Notes: a model not told the origin generated them from the letters alone. 64,000 nucleotides of DNA from JBCDCY01 sp039180875 (GCA_039180875.1 JBCDCY010000003.1:248001-312000), one strand, 5' to 3'; counted from the stretch's first letter, positions 8,061 to 20,520 are shown. Program-made: numbers and translations.

Positions 8061-9962
8061 TCAGCGCGTCCAGTCCCAGGGCCGGGCAAAGCTGCCGAGG
8101 ACGCCCTGCACCTGATCGTCGGTCACACCCGGATCGGCCTTGTCGAGATGCGCGACCAGACCGCGTTTCTTGTCCTCGACCACAGCAGCGACGCTCACCT
8201 TGGTGAGCCCCGCCTCCTTCAGCGCGTGGTCGTAGACCCGGGTGATCGCCATGCGGCGGAGGTCGGGCTTGAAGACCTTGCCGACCGCGGTCTTCGGCAA
8301 TTCGGCCATGATCTCCACATGCTTCGGCACCGCCGCGCGCTCACTCACGTGTTCCGCGGCGTAGGTCGACAGCTCCGCCTCGGTCGCCGTCGCGCCCTCG
8401 ACCAGTTCGACGTAGACGCAGGGCAGCTCACCGGAATGGGGGTCCGGCTGGCCGATCGCGCCGGCGAAGGCCACTTGCGGATGCGACAGCATGGTGTCTT
8501 CGATCAGCGCAGGGTCGATGTTGTGCCCGCCCCGGATGATCAGGTCCTTGGCCCGGCCGGTAATCCAGACATAGCCGTCGCCGTCGATCCGGCCGAGATC
8601 GCCGGTCCGAAGATGGGTGCCCCCGGCGAAGAGGCCGCTGTTCTTCTCCGCCTCGGTATAGGTGCGTCCGGTCAGCACGCCGGGGTTGGCCACACAGATC
8701 TCCCCGATCTCGTCGACCCCGCATTCCCGCTGGATCGTGCCGTCCGCTGCACAGTCGAGGATGCGCACATCCGTGTAGGGGAAGGGCAGCCCGACCGAGC
8801 CCACTTTGCGCTCACCGTGGGCCGGGTTGCAGGAGACCAGGCAGGTCGCCTCCGTCATGCCGTAGCCTTCGAGGATGGTGACGCCGGTCGCCTCCTCGAA
8901 CCGCTTGAACAACTCGACCGGCAGGGGGGCCGAGCCGCAGAGCGCATATTTCAGCGAGCTCACGTCGGCATCGACCTTGCGCTGCATCAAGGCCGCCGCG
9001 GCCGTCGGCACCGTGACCATGAAGGTCACGCCCCAGCGCTCGATCAGCTTCCAGAAATTGTCGAAGACGCCGTCGCCGCGATAGCCCTGGGGCGTCGGCA
9101 TCACCATGTGCGCGCCCGAGGCGAGGCAGGCCATCAGGATCGGATAGGCCGCGAAGACATGGAAGAGCGGCAGCGGACAGCAAAGCACGTCCTCCTCCGT
9201 CGCCAACAGCTCGGAGGCGCACCAGCCCTGGTAGATCATGCCGGAATGGCGGTGCTGCGCGACCTTGGGCATGCCGGTGGTGCCGCCGGTGTGAAAATAG
9301 GCGCAGATCCGGTCGTCGTGGGTCTCCGCGAAGTCCAGCGCCTCCGACCGATGGCGGGCGAGTTCCGTGCGAAAGTTCAGGACCTTCGCGTCATGCCCGC
9401 CCACCGCCTTGGGCCGGATTAGCGGCACGATCCAGGAGAGCGGCGGCGAGAGGTAGCGCGCCAGATCGACCTCGAGGATGGTCTTGACGTTGGGGGCGAG
9501 GGCACAGGCCGCCGCCGCCTTGGCCGCGACGTCGGTCTTCGGCATGGGCGCGAGGGTCACCAGCACCTTCGCCCCGGTCTCCCGCAGGATCGCCCCGATC
9601 TGCTCGGCGTCGAGCAGCGGGTTGACCGGGTTGACGATGCCGGCCGTGGCGCCGCCGAGCAGGGTCACCGCCGTCTCGTTGGCGTTCGGCAGCAGATAGG
9701 CCACCACGTCGTTCTCACCGACGCCGAGGCTGCGGAACATGTTGGCCGCCTGGGTGACCTGGGCCTTGAGGTCGCCCCAGCTCAGCGTCTCCGCCTTGTC
9801 ACGCGGGCCGCTCTTGATCTGGAAGCTGATCGCCGGCCGGCCGGCGACGCGGGCGGTGGTGGCGGATAGCTGCTCGTAGACGGTGCGGGCGGTCCAGCGA
9901 TCCTCGATCGGCATCGCCGCTTCGATCGCGGCCTTGTCGTCGAGCGTGGCCATCTGGTTCAT
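8061..9962 (-). CDS. AMP-forming acyl-CoA synthetase
   Basis: Activates a carboxylic acid as acyl-AMP and then acyl-CoA. 633 aa from ATG 9962, chosen because a GGGAGGA ribosome site lies just upstream; the frame is open further upstream but without family-like sequence. Motifs in order: FHTGGTTGMPKVAQH (AMP-binding loop), GYGMTEATCLVSC, LRTGDLGRID, GRAKDLIIRGGHNIDP and a C-terminal Lys in VGKVFKPDLRR. The N-terminal insert around residues 170-190 (SPPLSWIVPLIRPK) suggests the long-chain or CAR-like acyl-CoA synthetase subgroup. Substrate unknown. The ADP-ribosylglycohydrolase gene lies 79 bp upstream on the same strand. Confidence 0.9.
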   Translation of the reverse strand: MNQMATLDDKAAIEAAMPIEDRWTARTVYEQLSATTARVAGRPAISFQIKSGPRDKAETLSWGDLKAQVTQAANMFRSLGVGENDVVAYLLPNANETAVTLLGGATAGIVNPVNPLLDAEQIGAILRETGAKVLVTLAPMPKTDVAAKAAAACALAPNVKTILEVDLARYLSPPLSWIVPLIRPKAVGGHDAKVLNFRTELARHRSEALDFAETHDDRICAYFHTGGTTGMPKVAQHRHSGMIYQGWCASELLATEEDVLCCPLPLFHVFAAYPILMACLASGAHMVMPTPQGYRGDGVFDNFWKLIERWGVTFMVTVPTAAAALMQRKVDADVSSLKYALCGSAPLPVELFKRFEEATGVTILEGYGMTEATCLVSCNPAHGERKVGSVGLPFPYTDVRILDCAADGTIQRECGVDEIGEICVANPGVLTGRTYTEAEKNSGLFAGGTHLRTGDLGRIDGDGYVWITGRAKDLIIRGGHNIDPALIEDTMLSHPQVAFAGAIGQPDPHSGELPCVYVELVEGATATEAELSTYAAEHVSERAAVPKHVEIMAELPKTAVGKVFKPDLRRMAITRVYDHALKEAGLTKVSVAAVVEDKKRGLVAHLDKADPGVTDDQVQGVLGSFARPWDWTR

Positions 9963-10041
9963 GCCGGGTTCCTCCCTGCCGGGCATGCGGTGGTGCTCCG
10001 TGTGACCGGTCCTCCGCCGGGTTGCAAGCCCTCTCTGGCCC

Positions 10042-10962
10042 TCAACTGGCGAGGGTTTGGCAGTCTTCCCAAAGCGCTGCGCCTCCTCGCAGGCGCAGCG
10101 ACCAGGCGAGCGGGATCGCCGTCCGCCCGAAGGCAGCACCGGCCATGGCGCCGACGAAGACCGCCCGGCCGCAATTGTCGCCGGCGGCGCGGATGGTCTC
10201 CTCGATCGCCTGGGGGTAGTCGTGGGCCCGGGCAAGCACCTGGTAGATCACCGGCATTGCCTGGGGGAGCGGGCAGGCGCGCCCGACCTCACCCGCGAAC
10301 TCCACCGGGTCCCGCTCTGCCGCCGCCATCGCCTGGCGGAGGGCCAGCGCCACCTCACCAGAGCTGGCGGCGATCCCCGCCATCAGACCGTCGTGGAGCG
10401 AGCCGCCGTCGAGCACCCGGGCAAGCGCCGCGATCGCCGCCGGCGCCCAGGCCCGGGCCGTGTCGTTGGCCGAGGTGACTTCGACCGCATCCATCGCCAC
10501 GTCCGCCGCGTCAGCGCGGCCGCGGAGCGCCACCATCAGGGCCGGCAGTTTGGAGATGGCGGGCAACTGATCGTCATCCGCCCCGCTCGGCTGTCGCTCC
10601 GCCGCGATCCCGGCGAGCGTGCCCTTGGTCGCCTTGTCGATATAGCCGCGCCAACTGCCGCCGGGCCCGAAGGCGGCGGCGAAGGCCGCCTGGTAGGCGC
10701 CCCGGTCGTAGTCGCCGGCGTCCAGCAACGCTCGATGCATCACCTGCAACTGCATGCCGTAGTGGGAGAGATCTCCGTTCATCTTGCTGTGGTGAACGAA
10801 AATCCCCCGCGCCCCCTCGAAATCCGCCGGATTGGGCGGGCGAAAGGCGGCACTCGTCCCCACCAACGCACGCAAGCGATCGGGATCGTAGAGCCAGTGA
10901 AATCCCAGGCTCGCCGCGTCCCCCACATAAGCCCCCCAGATCGCCGCCGCCGCATCCGCCAT
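10042..10962 (-). CDS. ADP-ribosylglycohydrolase family protein
   Basis: 306-aa member of the DraG/ARH fold family, whose members remove ADP-ribose from proteins or small molecules using a binuclear Mg site. Family-like blocks are IWGAYVGDAASLGFHWLYDP at the N-terminus, GADDDQLPAISKLPAL, VEVTSANDTARAW and EETIRAAGDNCGRAVFVGAM. The last replaces the common GGDTDS-type metal motif with AGDNCGRA, so the metal site is atypical and activity on ADP-ribose is not assured. No ADP-ribosyltransferase was seen nearby. Start ATG 10962. Confidence 0.78.
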   Translation of the reverse strand: MADAAAAIWGAYVGDAASLGFHWLYDPDRLRALVGTSAAFRPPNPADFEGARGIFVHHSKMNGDLSHYGMQLQVMHRALLDAGDYDRGAYQAAFAAAFGPGGSWRGYIDKATKGTLAGIAAERQPSGADDDQLPAISKLPALMVALRGRADAADVAMDAVEVTSANDTARAWAPAAIAALARVLDGGSLHDGLMAGIAASSGEVALALRQAMAAAERDPVEFAGEVGRACPLPQAMPVIYQVLARAHDYPQAIEETIRAAGDNCGRAVFVGAMAGAAFGRTAIPLAWSLRLRGGAALWEDCQTLAS

Positions 10963-11000
10963 CCCAGCTCTCCCACTAAATCCCGCCTACAGACAGCGCG

Positions 11001-11142
11001 CGGGGCGGAGGGGGGTCAAGGGTCGCATCCGCGACCGCGCGCCAGCGCGGCTTGCCCTTGACGCCCCTCCGCCCCGCATCACGATCGACAGGGCGTCTTG
11101 AGGGGCAGACCCGCCCCTCAAGCGCCTCCCCAGCAAATCCCC
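11001..11142. repeat. Composite two-hairpin intergenic repeat, copy A
   Basis: A long GC-rich inverted repeat (GGGGCGGAGG...GGGTCAAGG against CCTTGACGCCCCTCCGCCCC, about 11001-11075) is followed by a second hairpin, GGCGTCTTGAGG at 11092-11103 against CCTCAAGCGCCT at 11116-11127, then CAGCAAATCC. The same order of blocks recurs at 33911-34050. It lies between the hydantoinase stop (11202) and the ADP-ribosylglycohydrolase start (10962). It looks like a dispersed palindromic element of the BIME or small-MITE kind. No open frame is evident. Confidence 0.7.
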
Positions 11143-11201
11143 GACCCGTCGACCACAGCCACCGCCGGCCGAGGAAGAAAGGGGCCTCACCTCCGGCAAC
11201 C

Positions 11202-14819
<3,618 letters not shown>

Positions 14820-14955
14820 GCGACGCTCCCCGGCCCGCGGCGCCGACGGCGCGCGCGGCGCTCAGTCTTGGCGGAGCGATTGGCGGAGGGCAAGCCGCGT
14901 GCCCGGGCGCGGTTCGGGAGATGCGCCGCCCCGCCGAGGGCGCTAAACTCGGCCC

Positions 14956-15648
14956 ATGTCGATCTGGTCCCGCATCGTCGATGCCATCTCCGCCCTCTCG
15001 GCCGGCGAAAGCCTGACGCAGGTCTTCGATCATCTGCGCGCGCCGCCGGAGCGCTCGGTGGCCTTCACCATCGCCATCATCGCCCTCGGCGCCAAGATGG
15101 CGAAGGCCGACGGGCGGGTGACCCGGGATGAGGTGACCGCCTTTCGCGAGGTCTTCCACATCGCCCCGGCCGATGAGCGCAAGGCGGCGCGGGTCTTCAA
15201 CCTGGCGCGCCGCGACGCGGCCGGGTTCGAGGCCTATGCCGAGCAGATCGGCAGCATGTTCGCCGATGACGGCGCGATGCTGGAGAATCTGTTGGAGGGG
15301 CTGTTCCACATCGCGGTGGCCGACGGCGTCTACCACCCTGACGAGGACGCCTTCCTAGAACGGGTCGCCGAGCTTTTCGCCATCGAGCCGCGGCTCTACC
15401 GCACGCTCCGCGCCCGCCACGTGCCGGATGCCGAGCCCGACCCCCATGACGTGCTCGGCGTCGACCCCGACATGGGCCTCGACGAGATCCGCGCGCGCTG
15501 GCGTGAGCTGGTGCGGGAGACCCATCCCGACCGGATGATCGCCCGGGGCCTGCCGGAGGAGGCGGTGAAGCTCGCCACAAAGCGGCTCGGCAGCATCAAC
15601 CGGGCCTGGGAGGAGATTCTGGCGGCCCGACAGGCCTCCGAAGTGTGA
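14956..15648 (+). CDS. TerB-like plus C-terminal J-domain protein (DjlA-like co-chaperone)
   Basis: 230-aa protein with an N-terminal TerB-like helical domain (GAKMAKADGRVTRDEV about residues 37-52; HIAVADGVYHPDEDAFL) and a C-terminal J domain (DPHDVLGVDPDMGLDEIRAR onward) containing the essential HPD in RETHPDRM. J proteins stimulate DnaK ATPase activity. Domain order matches E. coli DjlA, but the N-terminal membrane helix of DjlA is absent, so this one is probably soluble or only peripheral. Start ATG 14956. A clear terminator follows at 15690. Confidence 0.88.
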   Translation: MSIWSRIVDAISALSAGESLTQVFDHLRAPPERSVAFTIAIIALGAKMAKADGRVTRDEVTAFREVFHIAPADERKAARVFNLARRDAAGFEAYAEQIGSMFADDGAMLENLLEGLFHIAVADGVYHPDEDAFLERVAELFAIEPRLYRTLRARHVPDAEPDPHDVLGVDPDMGLDEIRARWRELVRETHPDRMIARGLPEEAVKLATKRLGSINRAWEEILAARQASEV

Positions 15649-15689
15649 TTCGCAGAAACGGCGGAAAAAGAGAGGGTTCCGTACGGCGC

Positions 15690-15711
15690 TTCAGACCTGA
15701 TCTGAATTTTT
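15690..15711 (+). terminator. Rho-independent terminator after the J-domain gene
   Basis: Perfect 6-bp inverted repeat TTCAGA (15690-15695) and TCTGAA (15701-15706), loop CCTGA, followed directly by TTTTT (15707-15711). It lies 42 bp after the stop codon of the J-domain gene, on the same strand. Confidence 0.75.
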
Positions 15712-16148
15712 CACCGTGCCGAGACCGGTGGTCCGGCAGCGGCATGGCCTGACGCGGCCCGGGCGTGGTACGGCGCCAGGACGCACCCTCACCGGCACAC
15801 CATATCTTGGGGTTACAGGACCGCGGCACCACGACCGGCGCCGTCCTCCGCCCGCGGCGGGAGTGTCAGCTGCCCCCGACCCGTCGCCGACAAGGGCTCC
15901 CGTGCTCCGAGCCGCACGTTGAAGCCCCGACAAACGCGCCGTTCCGACCAATTCACCACGGTCCGCGACTGTTGTTTTTCTGAGACGCTGCCGTGTAAGT
16001 TAAGGATATGGGCAGGATCCTGCCGTTGCTGCGCTTGCCGTAACCCCTGGATCATGCGCATAGATCGCACATCGGCCATGGGTCAGGCCGGCAGACAATT
16101 CTTGAGGCACGCGTCCAAGCGTCGCCTGACATGGAGACGGAGAGAGGG
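15712..16148. other. Non-coding gap with palindromes, no gene recognised
   Basis: The longest stretch without a supported gene. It contains a hairpin GCCGAGACC-GGT-GGTCCGGC (15718-15737 with one mismatch), the sequence ACACCATATCTTGGGG (about 15796-15811), which resembles an NrdR-type box, and a perfect 14-bp palindrome GGCAGGATCCTGCC (16011-16024). The last part must hold the promoter of the OmpA-like lipoprotein gene. The short frames here lack family-like sequence. A small RNA in this gap is possible but not shown. Confidence 0.4.
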
Positions 16149-16970
16149 ATGAAACTGGTTAACCGGATGATGATGGCCGGTGCGGCGCTTGCACTCGCCG
16201 GTTGTAGCGTGCTTCCCGGCGCACGATTTTTCGACACGTTCACGGCCGAGAGCTATCTGAGCCAGCCGATTGGCGGCGAGGATTTCGACTCGGCCCTGTC
16301 GCGCGAATATCAGGCGCTCGCCAACCGCAGCGCCACCCGCGACGTCCACTGGATGGACGCCACCGCCTACGTCAACAAGTCGAAGGCCGCCGCCGGCGGC
16401 GGTGTCGGCCCGTGGACGCCGGCCGAGCTCGGTCTGGCCGACGATGGCGAGTACCAGACGGTGCTCTCGACGATCGAAACCAACAAGGCCGCCCGCCCCG
16501 CCGAATGCGCCAAGCTGCAGGCCATGTGGGACGCCTATCTTGAGAGCCAGACGCTCCGCTCGGGCACCTGCCTGTCGACCGACGAGGCACGGGCCGCGCT
16601 GGATGAGGCGCTGGCCGCCTGTGGCGTCTCCGACCTGATCGTCTACTTCAACTTCGGCTCGGCGGCTCTGACCGCGGCAGGCCACGAGGTCGTCCACCAG
16701 GCGATCGAGATCCTGCGGGGCTTCAGCAACCCGACCGTGTCGCTCGTCGGTCACACCGACACCGTGGCGTCGGTCGAGTTCAACCAGCGCCTCTCTGAGC
16801 AGCGCGCGGCGACGGTTGAGCGCTCGATGCTCTCCCACTGCCGGGCCCGCGGCGTGAACTGCGGCACGATCACCACGGCCGGCCGGTCCGAGAACGACCT
16901 GGCGGTGCAGACCGGTGACAACGTGCGCGAGCAGCTGAACCGCCGGGTGACGATCGCGATCTCGGAGTAA
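16149..16970 (+). CDS. OmpA-family outer-membrane lipoprotein
   Basis: 273-aa lipoprotein. Signal peptide MKLVNRMMMAGAALALAGC has the lipobox LAGC with lipidated Cys19. The C-terminal third is an OmpA-like peptidoglycan-binding domain: VYFNFGSAALTAAGHEVV, LVGHTDTVASVEFNQRLSEQ (with the conserved N..LSE.RA helix) and LNRRVTIAIS at the end. It should tether the outer membrane to peptidoglycan, like Pal. ATG 16149 is chosen because GGAGAGAGGG immediately precedes it and the lipoprotein signal begins there; the upstream ATG 16131 would spoil the signal. The middle region (about 40-160) is not a known domain to me. Cysteines at several positions may form disulphides. Confidence 0.9.
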   Translation: MKLVNRMMMAGAALALAGCSVLPGARFFDTFTAESYLSQPIGGEDFDSALSREYQALANRSATRDVHWMDATAYVNKSKAAAGGGVGPWTPAELGLADDGEYQTVLSTIETNKAARPAECAKLQAMWDAYLESQTLRSGTCLSTDEARAALDEALAACGVSDLIVYFNFGSAALTAAGHEVVHQAIEILRGFSNPTVSLVGHTDTVASVEFNQRLSEQRAATVERSMLSHCRARGVNCGTITTAGRSENDLAVQTGDNVREQLNRRVTIAISE

Positions 16971-16999
16971 GGCTCCACCACTCTCTTCTGCTCAAGCAG

Positions 17000-17029
17000 G
17001 CCGCCGCGAGACCCTCGCGGCGGCCTTTT
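17000..17029 (+). terminator. Rho-independent terminator of the OmpA-like lipoprotein gene
   Basis: Perfect 11-bp stem GCCGCCGCGAG (17000-17010) and CTCGCGGCGGC (17014-17024) with a 3-nt loop, followed by CTTTT. Starts 30 bp after the stop codon. Confidence 0.88.
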
Positions 17030-17119
17030 CTATTGGGTCTTTTATTGGCTCGCGGGCTTTCCGCCGCGGGGCGACAGCCGGACGCTGACAGGGCGGGTCC
17101 GACCGACTATATTTCTCCC

Positions 17120-17428
17120 ATGTACATCGTGCGTTCCCTCCTCGCCGCGCTGCTGCTGTTGGCGGCCTCGCCGGGTCTTGCCCAGACGCGCGAGGACGAG
17201 CCGCCGGGCCCGCTTGACGAGTTGGGCGAGTCGCTCCGCCAGCAGCTCGAAAGCCTGCTCGATGAGCTGACGCCGGAGGTCGAAGAACTGCTGGACGAGC
17301 TTCGCAAGCTCGACCGCTACGAGGCGCCTGAGATCTTGCCGAACGGCGACATCATCATCCGGCGCAAGCCCGACCCCGAACCGGATCAAGACGAAGACGA
17401 AGCGCCGGACGACACCCTCAACCTCTAA
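17120..17428 (+). CDS. Small exported acidic protein of unknown function
   Basis: 102 aa. Signal peptide MYIVRSLLAALLLLAASPGLAQ, then an acidic amphipathic region rich in Leu and Glu (LGESLRQQLESLLDELTPEV, likely helical), the motif APEILPNGDIIIRRK, and an Asp/Glu/Pro-rich tail. The PEILPNGDIIIRRK block is, as I recall, a constant feature of a small conserved family in Rhodobacterales often mislabelled as an AAA ATPase; there is no nucleotide-binding motif here. ATG 17120 is chosen because it gives a clean signal peptide; the frame is open upstream to 17033. Function unknown, location probably periplasm. Confidence 0.75.
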   Translation: MYIVRSLLAALLLLAASPGLAQTREDEPPGPLDELGESLRQQLESLLDELTPEVEELLDELRKLDRYEAPEILPNGDIIIRRKPDPEPDQDEDEAPDDTLNL

Positions 17429-17500
17429 AGCCCTCCCAGCCCTTTCCCGGGCGCGCGTCACGGGCTAAGTGCCGGGGGTCGCCGTCGAGGAGAGAGCGTT

Positions 17501-19360
17501 ATGCCGATCCCCCCCTGCCCGACCATCGCCGGCCCGATGTCGCTCGGCCACGCCGTGCCCCGCGACCAGGCGGAGCCGACCGGTGGCGCCGACCTCGGCC
17601 CCTTGCCGGAATGGGATCTGAGCGCTCTCTACACCGCCCCAGACGCGCCGGAGCGGCAGCGCGACCTGGATTGGGTCGAGGCCGAATGCAAGGCCTTCGC
17701 CGCCGACTACGAAGGCAAACTCGCCAGCCTCGACCCCGCCGGACTGCTCACCTGCATCGAGCGCTATGAGCGGCTGCAGCAAGTGCAGGGGCGCCTCGGC
17801 TCCTTCGCCTTCCTGCGCTACGCCCAGAACGCCACCGATCCCGAGCGGGTGAAGGATCTCTCAGACACCCAGGACAAGCTCACCAACCACGGCGCGCCGC
17901 TGGTGTTCTTCACCCTGGAGCTCAACCGGATCGAGGAGGCGCGGCTGAGCGGCCATCTCGACGCCCTGCCGGCGCTGGCCCGCTACCGCCCGATCTTCGA
18001 GCGCATCCGGGCGATGCAGCCCTACCAGCTATCCGACGAGTTGGAGCGGTTCCTCCACGATCAGTCGGTCGTCGGAGCCAGCGCCTGGGTGCGCCTGTTC
18101 GATGAGACCATGGCCGGCCTGACCTTCGCCGTGGGGGACGAGACCCTGCCGCTCGAGGCGACGCTCACCCGCCTCACCGACCAGGACCGCGCCCGCCGGC
18201 AAGAGGCGGCCGAGGCGCTTGTCGGCGTCTTCCAGGCCAATCTGCCGCTCTTTGCCCGGATCACCAATACACTGGCCAAGGAGAAGGAGGTGGAGGATCG
18301 CTGGCGCAAGCTCCCCTCCCCCCAGGCCGGGCGCCATATCGCCAACCAGGTGGAGCCGGAGGTGGTCGAGGCGCTTCGCGACGCGGTCGTCGCGGCCTAC
18401 CCCAAGCTCTCCCACCGCTACTACGCGCTGAAGGCCCGTTGGCTGGGCCTCGAGACGCTGGAGGTCTGGGACCGCAACGCGCCCCTGCCGGACAAGGATG
18501 AGCAGTTGGTGGGTTGGGAGGAGGCACGCCGGACCGTGCTCGACGCCTATGCCGGCTTCTCGCCGAAGATGGCCGAGCTCGCCGAGCCGTTTTTTACCCA
18601 GGGCTGGATCGACGCCGCGGCGAGCCCGGGCAAGTCACCGGGCGCCTTTGCCCATCCGACGGTGACGGACGCCCACCCCTTCGTCCTGCTCAACTATCTC
18701 GGCAAGCCGCGGGACGTGATGACGCTCGCGCACGAGCTCGGCCACGGCGTGCACCAGCGCCTCGCCGCGGGCCAGGGCGAGCTGCTGTCCTCCACGCCGC
18801 TCACACTCGCCGAAACCGCCTCCGTCTTCGGCGAGATGTTGACGTTCAAACAACTCCTCGCCGCCGCCCCGGACCCGGCGGCACGCAAGCGCCTGCTGGC
18901 CAGCAAGGTCGAGGACATGATCAACACGGTGGTGCGCCAGATCGCGTTCTACGACTTCGAGTGCAAGGTGCACGCGGCGCGGCGCGAGGGCGAGATGACG
19001 GCCGACCAGATCAACCAGATCTGGATGTCGGTGCAGGGCGAAAGCCTCGGCCCCGCCTTCCGGTTCATGGAGGGTTACGAGACCTTCTGGTCCTACATCC
19101 CCCACTTCATCCACTCACCGTTCTACGTCTACGCCTATGCCTTCGGCGACGGTCTGGTGAACGCGCTCTACGGCGTCTACGCGGAGGGGATGGAGGGCTT
19201 CACCGACAAGTATTTCGCCATGCTGGAGGCCGGCGGTAGCCTGAAACATCGCGAACTGCTCGCCCCCTTCGGCCTCGACGCCTCAGATCCCGCCTTTTGG
19301 GACAAGGGCTTGAGCGTCATTGCCGGCTTTATCGACGAATTGGAGGCGATGGAGGCCTAG
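17501..19360 (+). CDS. pepF: M3 family oligoendopeptidase F
   Basis: Zinc metallopeptidase of 619 aa that degrades oligopeptides in the cytoplasm. The HExxH zinc site is in MTLAHELGHGVHQ (His411, Glu412, His415), with the third-ligand Glu in TLAETASVFGEMLT further on. N-terminal M3 helical region (WDLSALYTAPDAPERQRDLD) and C-terminal YAYAFGDGLVNALYGVY are typical of PepF. GAGGAGAG precedes ATG 17501. Surrounded by small exported-protein genes with no evident operon link. Confidence 0.93.
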   Translation: MPIPPCPTIAGPMSLGHAVPRDQAEPTGGADLGPLPEWDLSALYTAPDAPERQRDLDWVEAECKAFAADYEGKLASLDPAGLLTCIERYERLQQVQGRLGSFAFLRYAQNATDPERVKDLSDTQDKLTNHGAPLVFFTLELNRIEEARLSGHLDALPALARYRPIFERIRAMQPYQLSDELERFLHDQSVVGASAWVRLFDETMAGLTFAVGDETLPLEATLTRLTDQDRARRQEAAEALVGVFQANLPLFARITNTLAKEKEVEDRWRKLPSPQAGRHIANQVEPEVVEALRDAVVAAYPKLSHRYYALKARWLGLETLEVWDRNAPLPDKDEQLVGWEEARRTVLDAYAGFSPKMAELAEPFFTQGWIDAAASPGKSPGAFAHPTVTDAHPFVLLNYLGKPRDVMTLAHELGHGVHQRLAAGQGELLSSTPLTLAETASVFGEMLTFKQLLAAAPDPAARKRLLASKVEDMINTVVRQIAFYDFECKVHAARREGEMTADQINQIWMSVQGESLGPAFRFMEGYETFWSYIPHFIHSPFYVYAYAFGDGLVNALYGVYAEGMEGFTDKYFAMLEAGGSLKHRELLAPFGLDASDPAFWDKGLSVIAGFIDELEAMEA

Positions 19361-19423
19361 GGGTCGGCGACGGGGCGCCGCACCCGCCTTTCTTAGCCGC
19401 CGAAGCGTGATATATCTCCCGCC

Positions 19424-20125
19424 ATGGTCAGGCTGACACGCCCCCTTGCGCTGCTTGCCGCGTTGCTTTTGCCCTCCGTCGCGAGTGCGGACGCGGCCCG
19501 TGTCGACGTGGTCATCGAGCGCAGCGGCAACATGGTGGAGATCTTCTTCGGCCTGCCCGCCGAGGGCCTGGTCGACGTCTTCGCCCTCCCGCCAGAGCAT
19601 CTGGTGCAGGAAGACGGGACGGTGGATTTCGAGCCGCTCCGCCGCGGCACTTGGCAGATCGGCGAGGCGGTGTTTGCCGGCGTTGAAGCGACCATCGGCG
19701 GGGCCCCGGCGGGGTTCGAGGCGATGTCGCTGATGGTGCATCCCGCTGACGCCAAGCTGCCGCTCCGCGACGGGATCGACGGCATCGTCGCCATCGGCGT
19801 CTGCAATGTCGAGGCGCCCGAGGTGCCGCCGACCCTCTCCGACCTGCACGCCTATATCGGATTGGTGGCCTATCCCGAGGACACCAGCGCGACCGTCAGC
19901 CTGCGCCTGCCGGAGACGGGCATCGGCCCCATCGAGCTCTCGATCCGGGATCACACCGCCGGGCGCCTGACCGCGGCCTACACCGTGGAGCTTGAAGAGG
20001 GCGCAGAACTCGTCCTCGCCCCCGGCAGCGACGCTGACCGGCTCCCCGGCGGCATCGGCACCGTCCTCCTCGGCGCCTTCGCCCTCGTCGCCCTGATCGG
20101 CGCGACCCGCCGCGTCCGGAGTTGA
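19424..20125 (+). CDS. Exported protein with C-terminal membrane segment, unknown function
   Basis: 233 aa. N-terminal signal peptide (MVRLTRPLALLAALLLPSVA, cleavage near ASA-DA), a beta-rich extracytoplasmic region of about 180 residues without a motif I recognise, and a C-terminal hydrophobic segment ending in a basic cluster (IGTVLLGAFALVALIGATRR). The tail looks like a type I membrane anchor; it also resembles sorting-type tails, but no PEP or VPLPA signature is present. It overlaps the start of the next small exported protein gene, so the two may act together. Confidence 0.6.
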   Translation: MVRLTRPLALLAALLLPSVASADAARVDVVIERSGNMVEIFFGLPAEGLVDVFALPPEHLVQEDGTVDFEPLRRGTWQIGEAVFAGVEATIGGAPAGFEAMSLMVHPADAKLPLRDGIDGIVAIGVCNVEAPEVPPTLSDLHAYIGLVAYPEDTSATVSLRLPETGIGPIELSIRDHTAGRLTAAYTVELEEGAELVLAPGSDADRLPGGIGTVLLGAFALVALIGATRRVRS

Positions 20126-20520
20126 CGCGCGCCGGCAGCCCAAACCTGCGGGAAGCCCACAGGCGAAGTGCCGCTGTCCGATTGCTGCTGAGCGCGTTCG
20201 TTGTCTTAGCAGCGTCGGAACGCGCTACCGCGGAACCCTTTATTGAGATCGACAACCGCCTGCTGGTTCAGACCGAGGGACGCGACGATTACAGTCCGCG
20301 GATCGTGCAATGCGATGTCAGCGCAACGGGCCTGTGCCTCCACGACACGAGGAGTGCCCCGCCGGACAATCCCATCGACGAGATGCCGGACGGTCGCCTG
20401 CGCGTAGCTTTCCCCGGCTGGGACATCATCTATGTCATCGCCCCGGACGGGACTGGAGAGACCTTTGACGGCGCCGGGACCGCGCTTGCGCCCTTCCGTT
20501 GGTCACTGATCCCTGAGTAG
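20122..20520 (+). CDS. Small exported protein, unknown function
   Basis: 132 aa, starting at a TTG (20122) that overlaps the stop of the preceding gene by 4 bp, consistent with translational coupling. A basic N-terminus and hydrophobic stretch (VRLLLSAFVVLAASERATA) form a likely signal peptide. The mature part has two cysteines (IVQCDVSATGLCLHD) that could form a disulphide. No family recognised. The non-ATG start and the absence of a strong ribosome site keep confidence moderate. Convergent with rpoH, 11 bp apart. Confidence 0.5.
   Translation: MTRAGSPNLREAHRRSAAVRLLLSAFVVLAASERATAEPFIEIDNRLLVQTEGRDDYSPRIVQCDVSATGLCLHDTRSAPPDNPIDEMPDGRLRVAFPGWDIIYVIAPDGTGETFDGAGTALAPFRWSLIPE

Noticed and set aside
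6945..9422. 825-codon plus-strand frame across beta-galactosidase and acyl-CoA synthetase genes
   Set aside because: Runs antisense to two recognised enzymes with intact catalytic motifs.
15796..15811. NrdR box upstream of a ribonucleotide reductase
   Set aside because: Only one copy (a tandem pair is usual) and no nrd gene adjoins; mentioned only as a weak resemblance.
15649..16148. tRNA or SRP RNA gene in the largest gap
   Set aside because: No T-loop GTTCGA-type arm, no CCA-proximal acceptor pairing and no SRP Alu/S-domain core was found.
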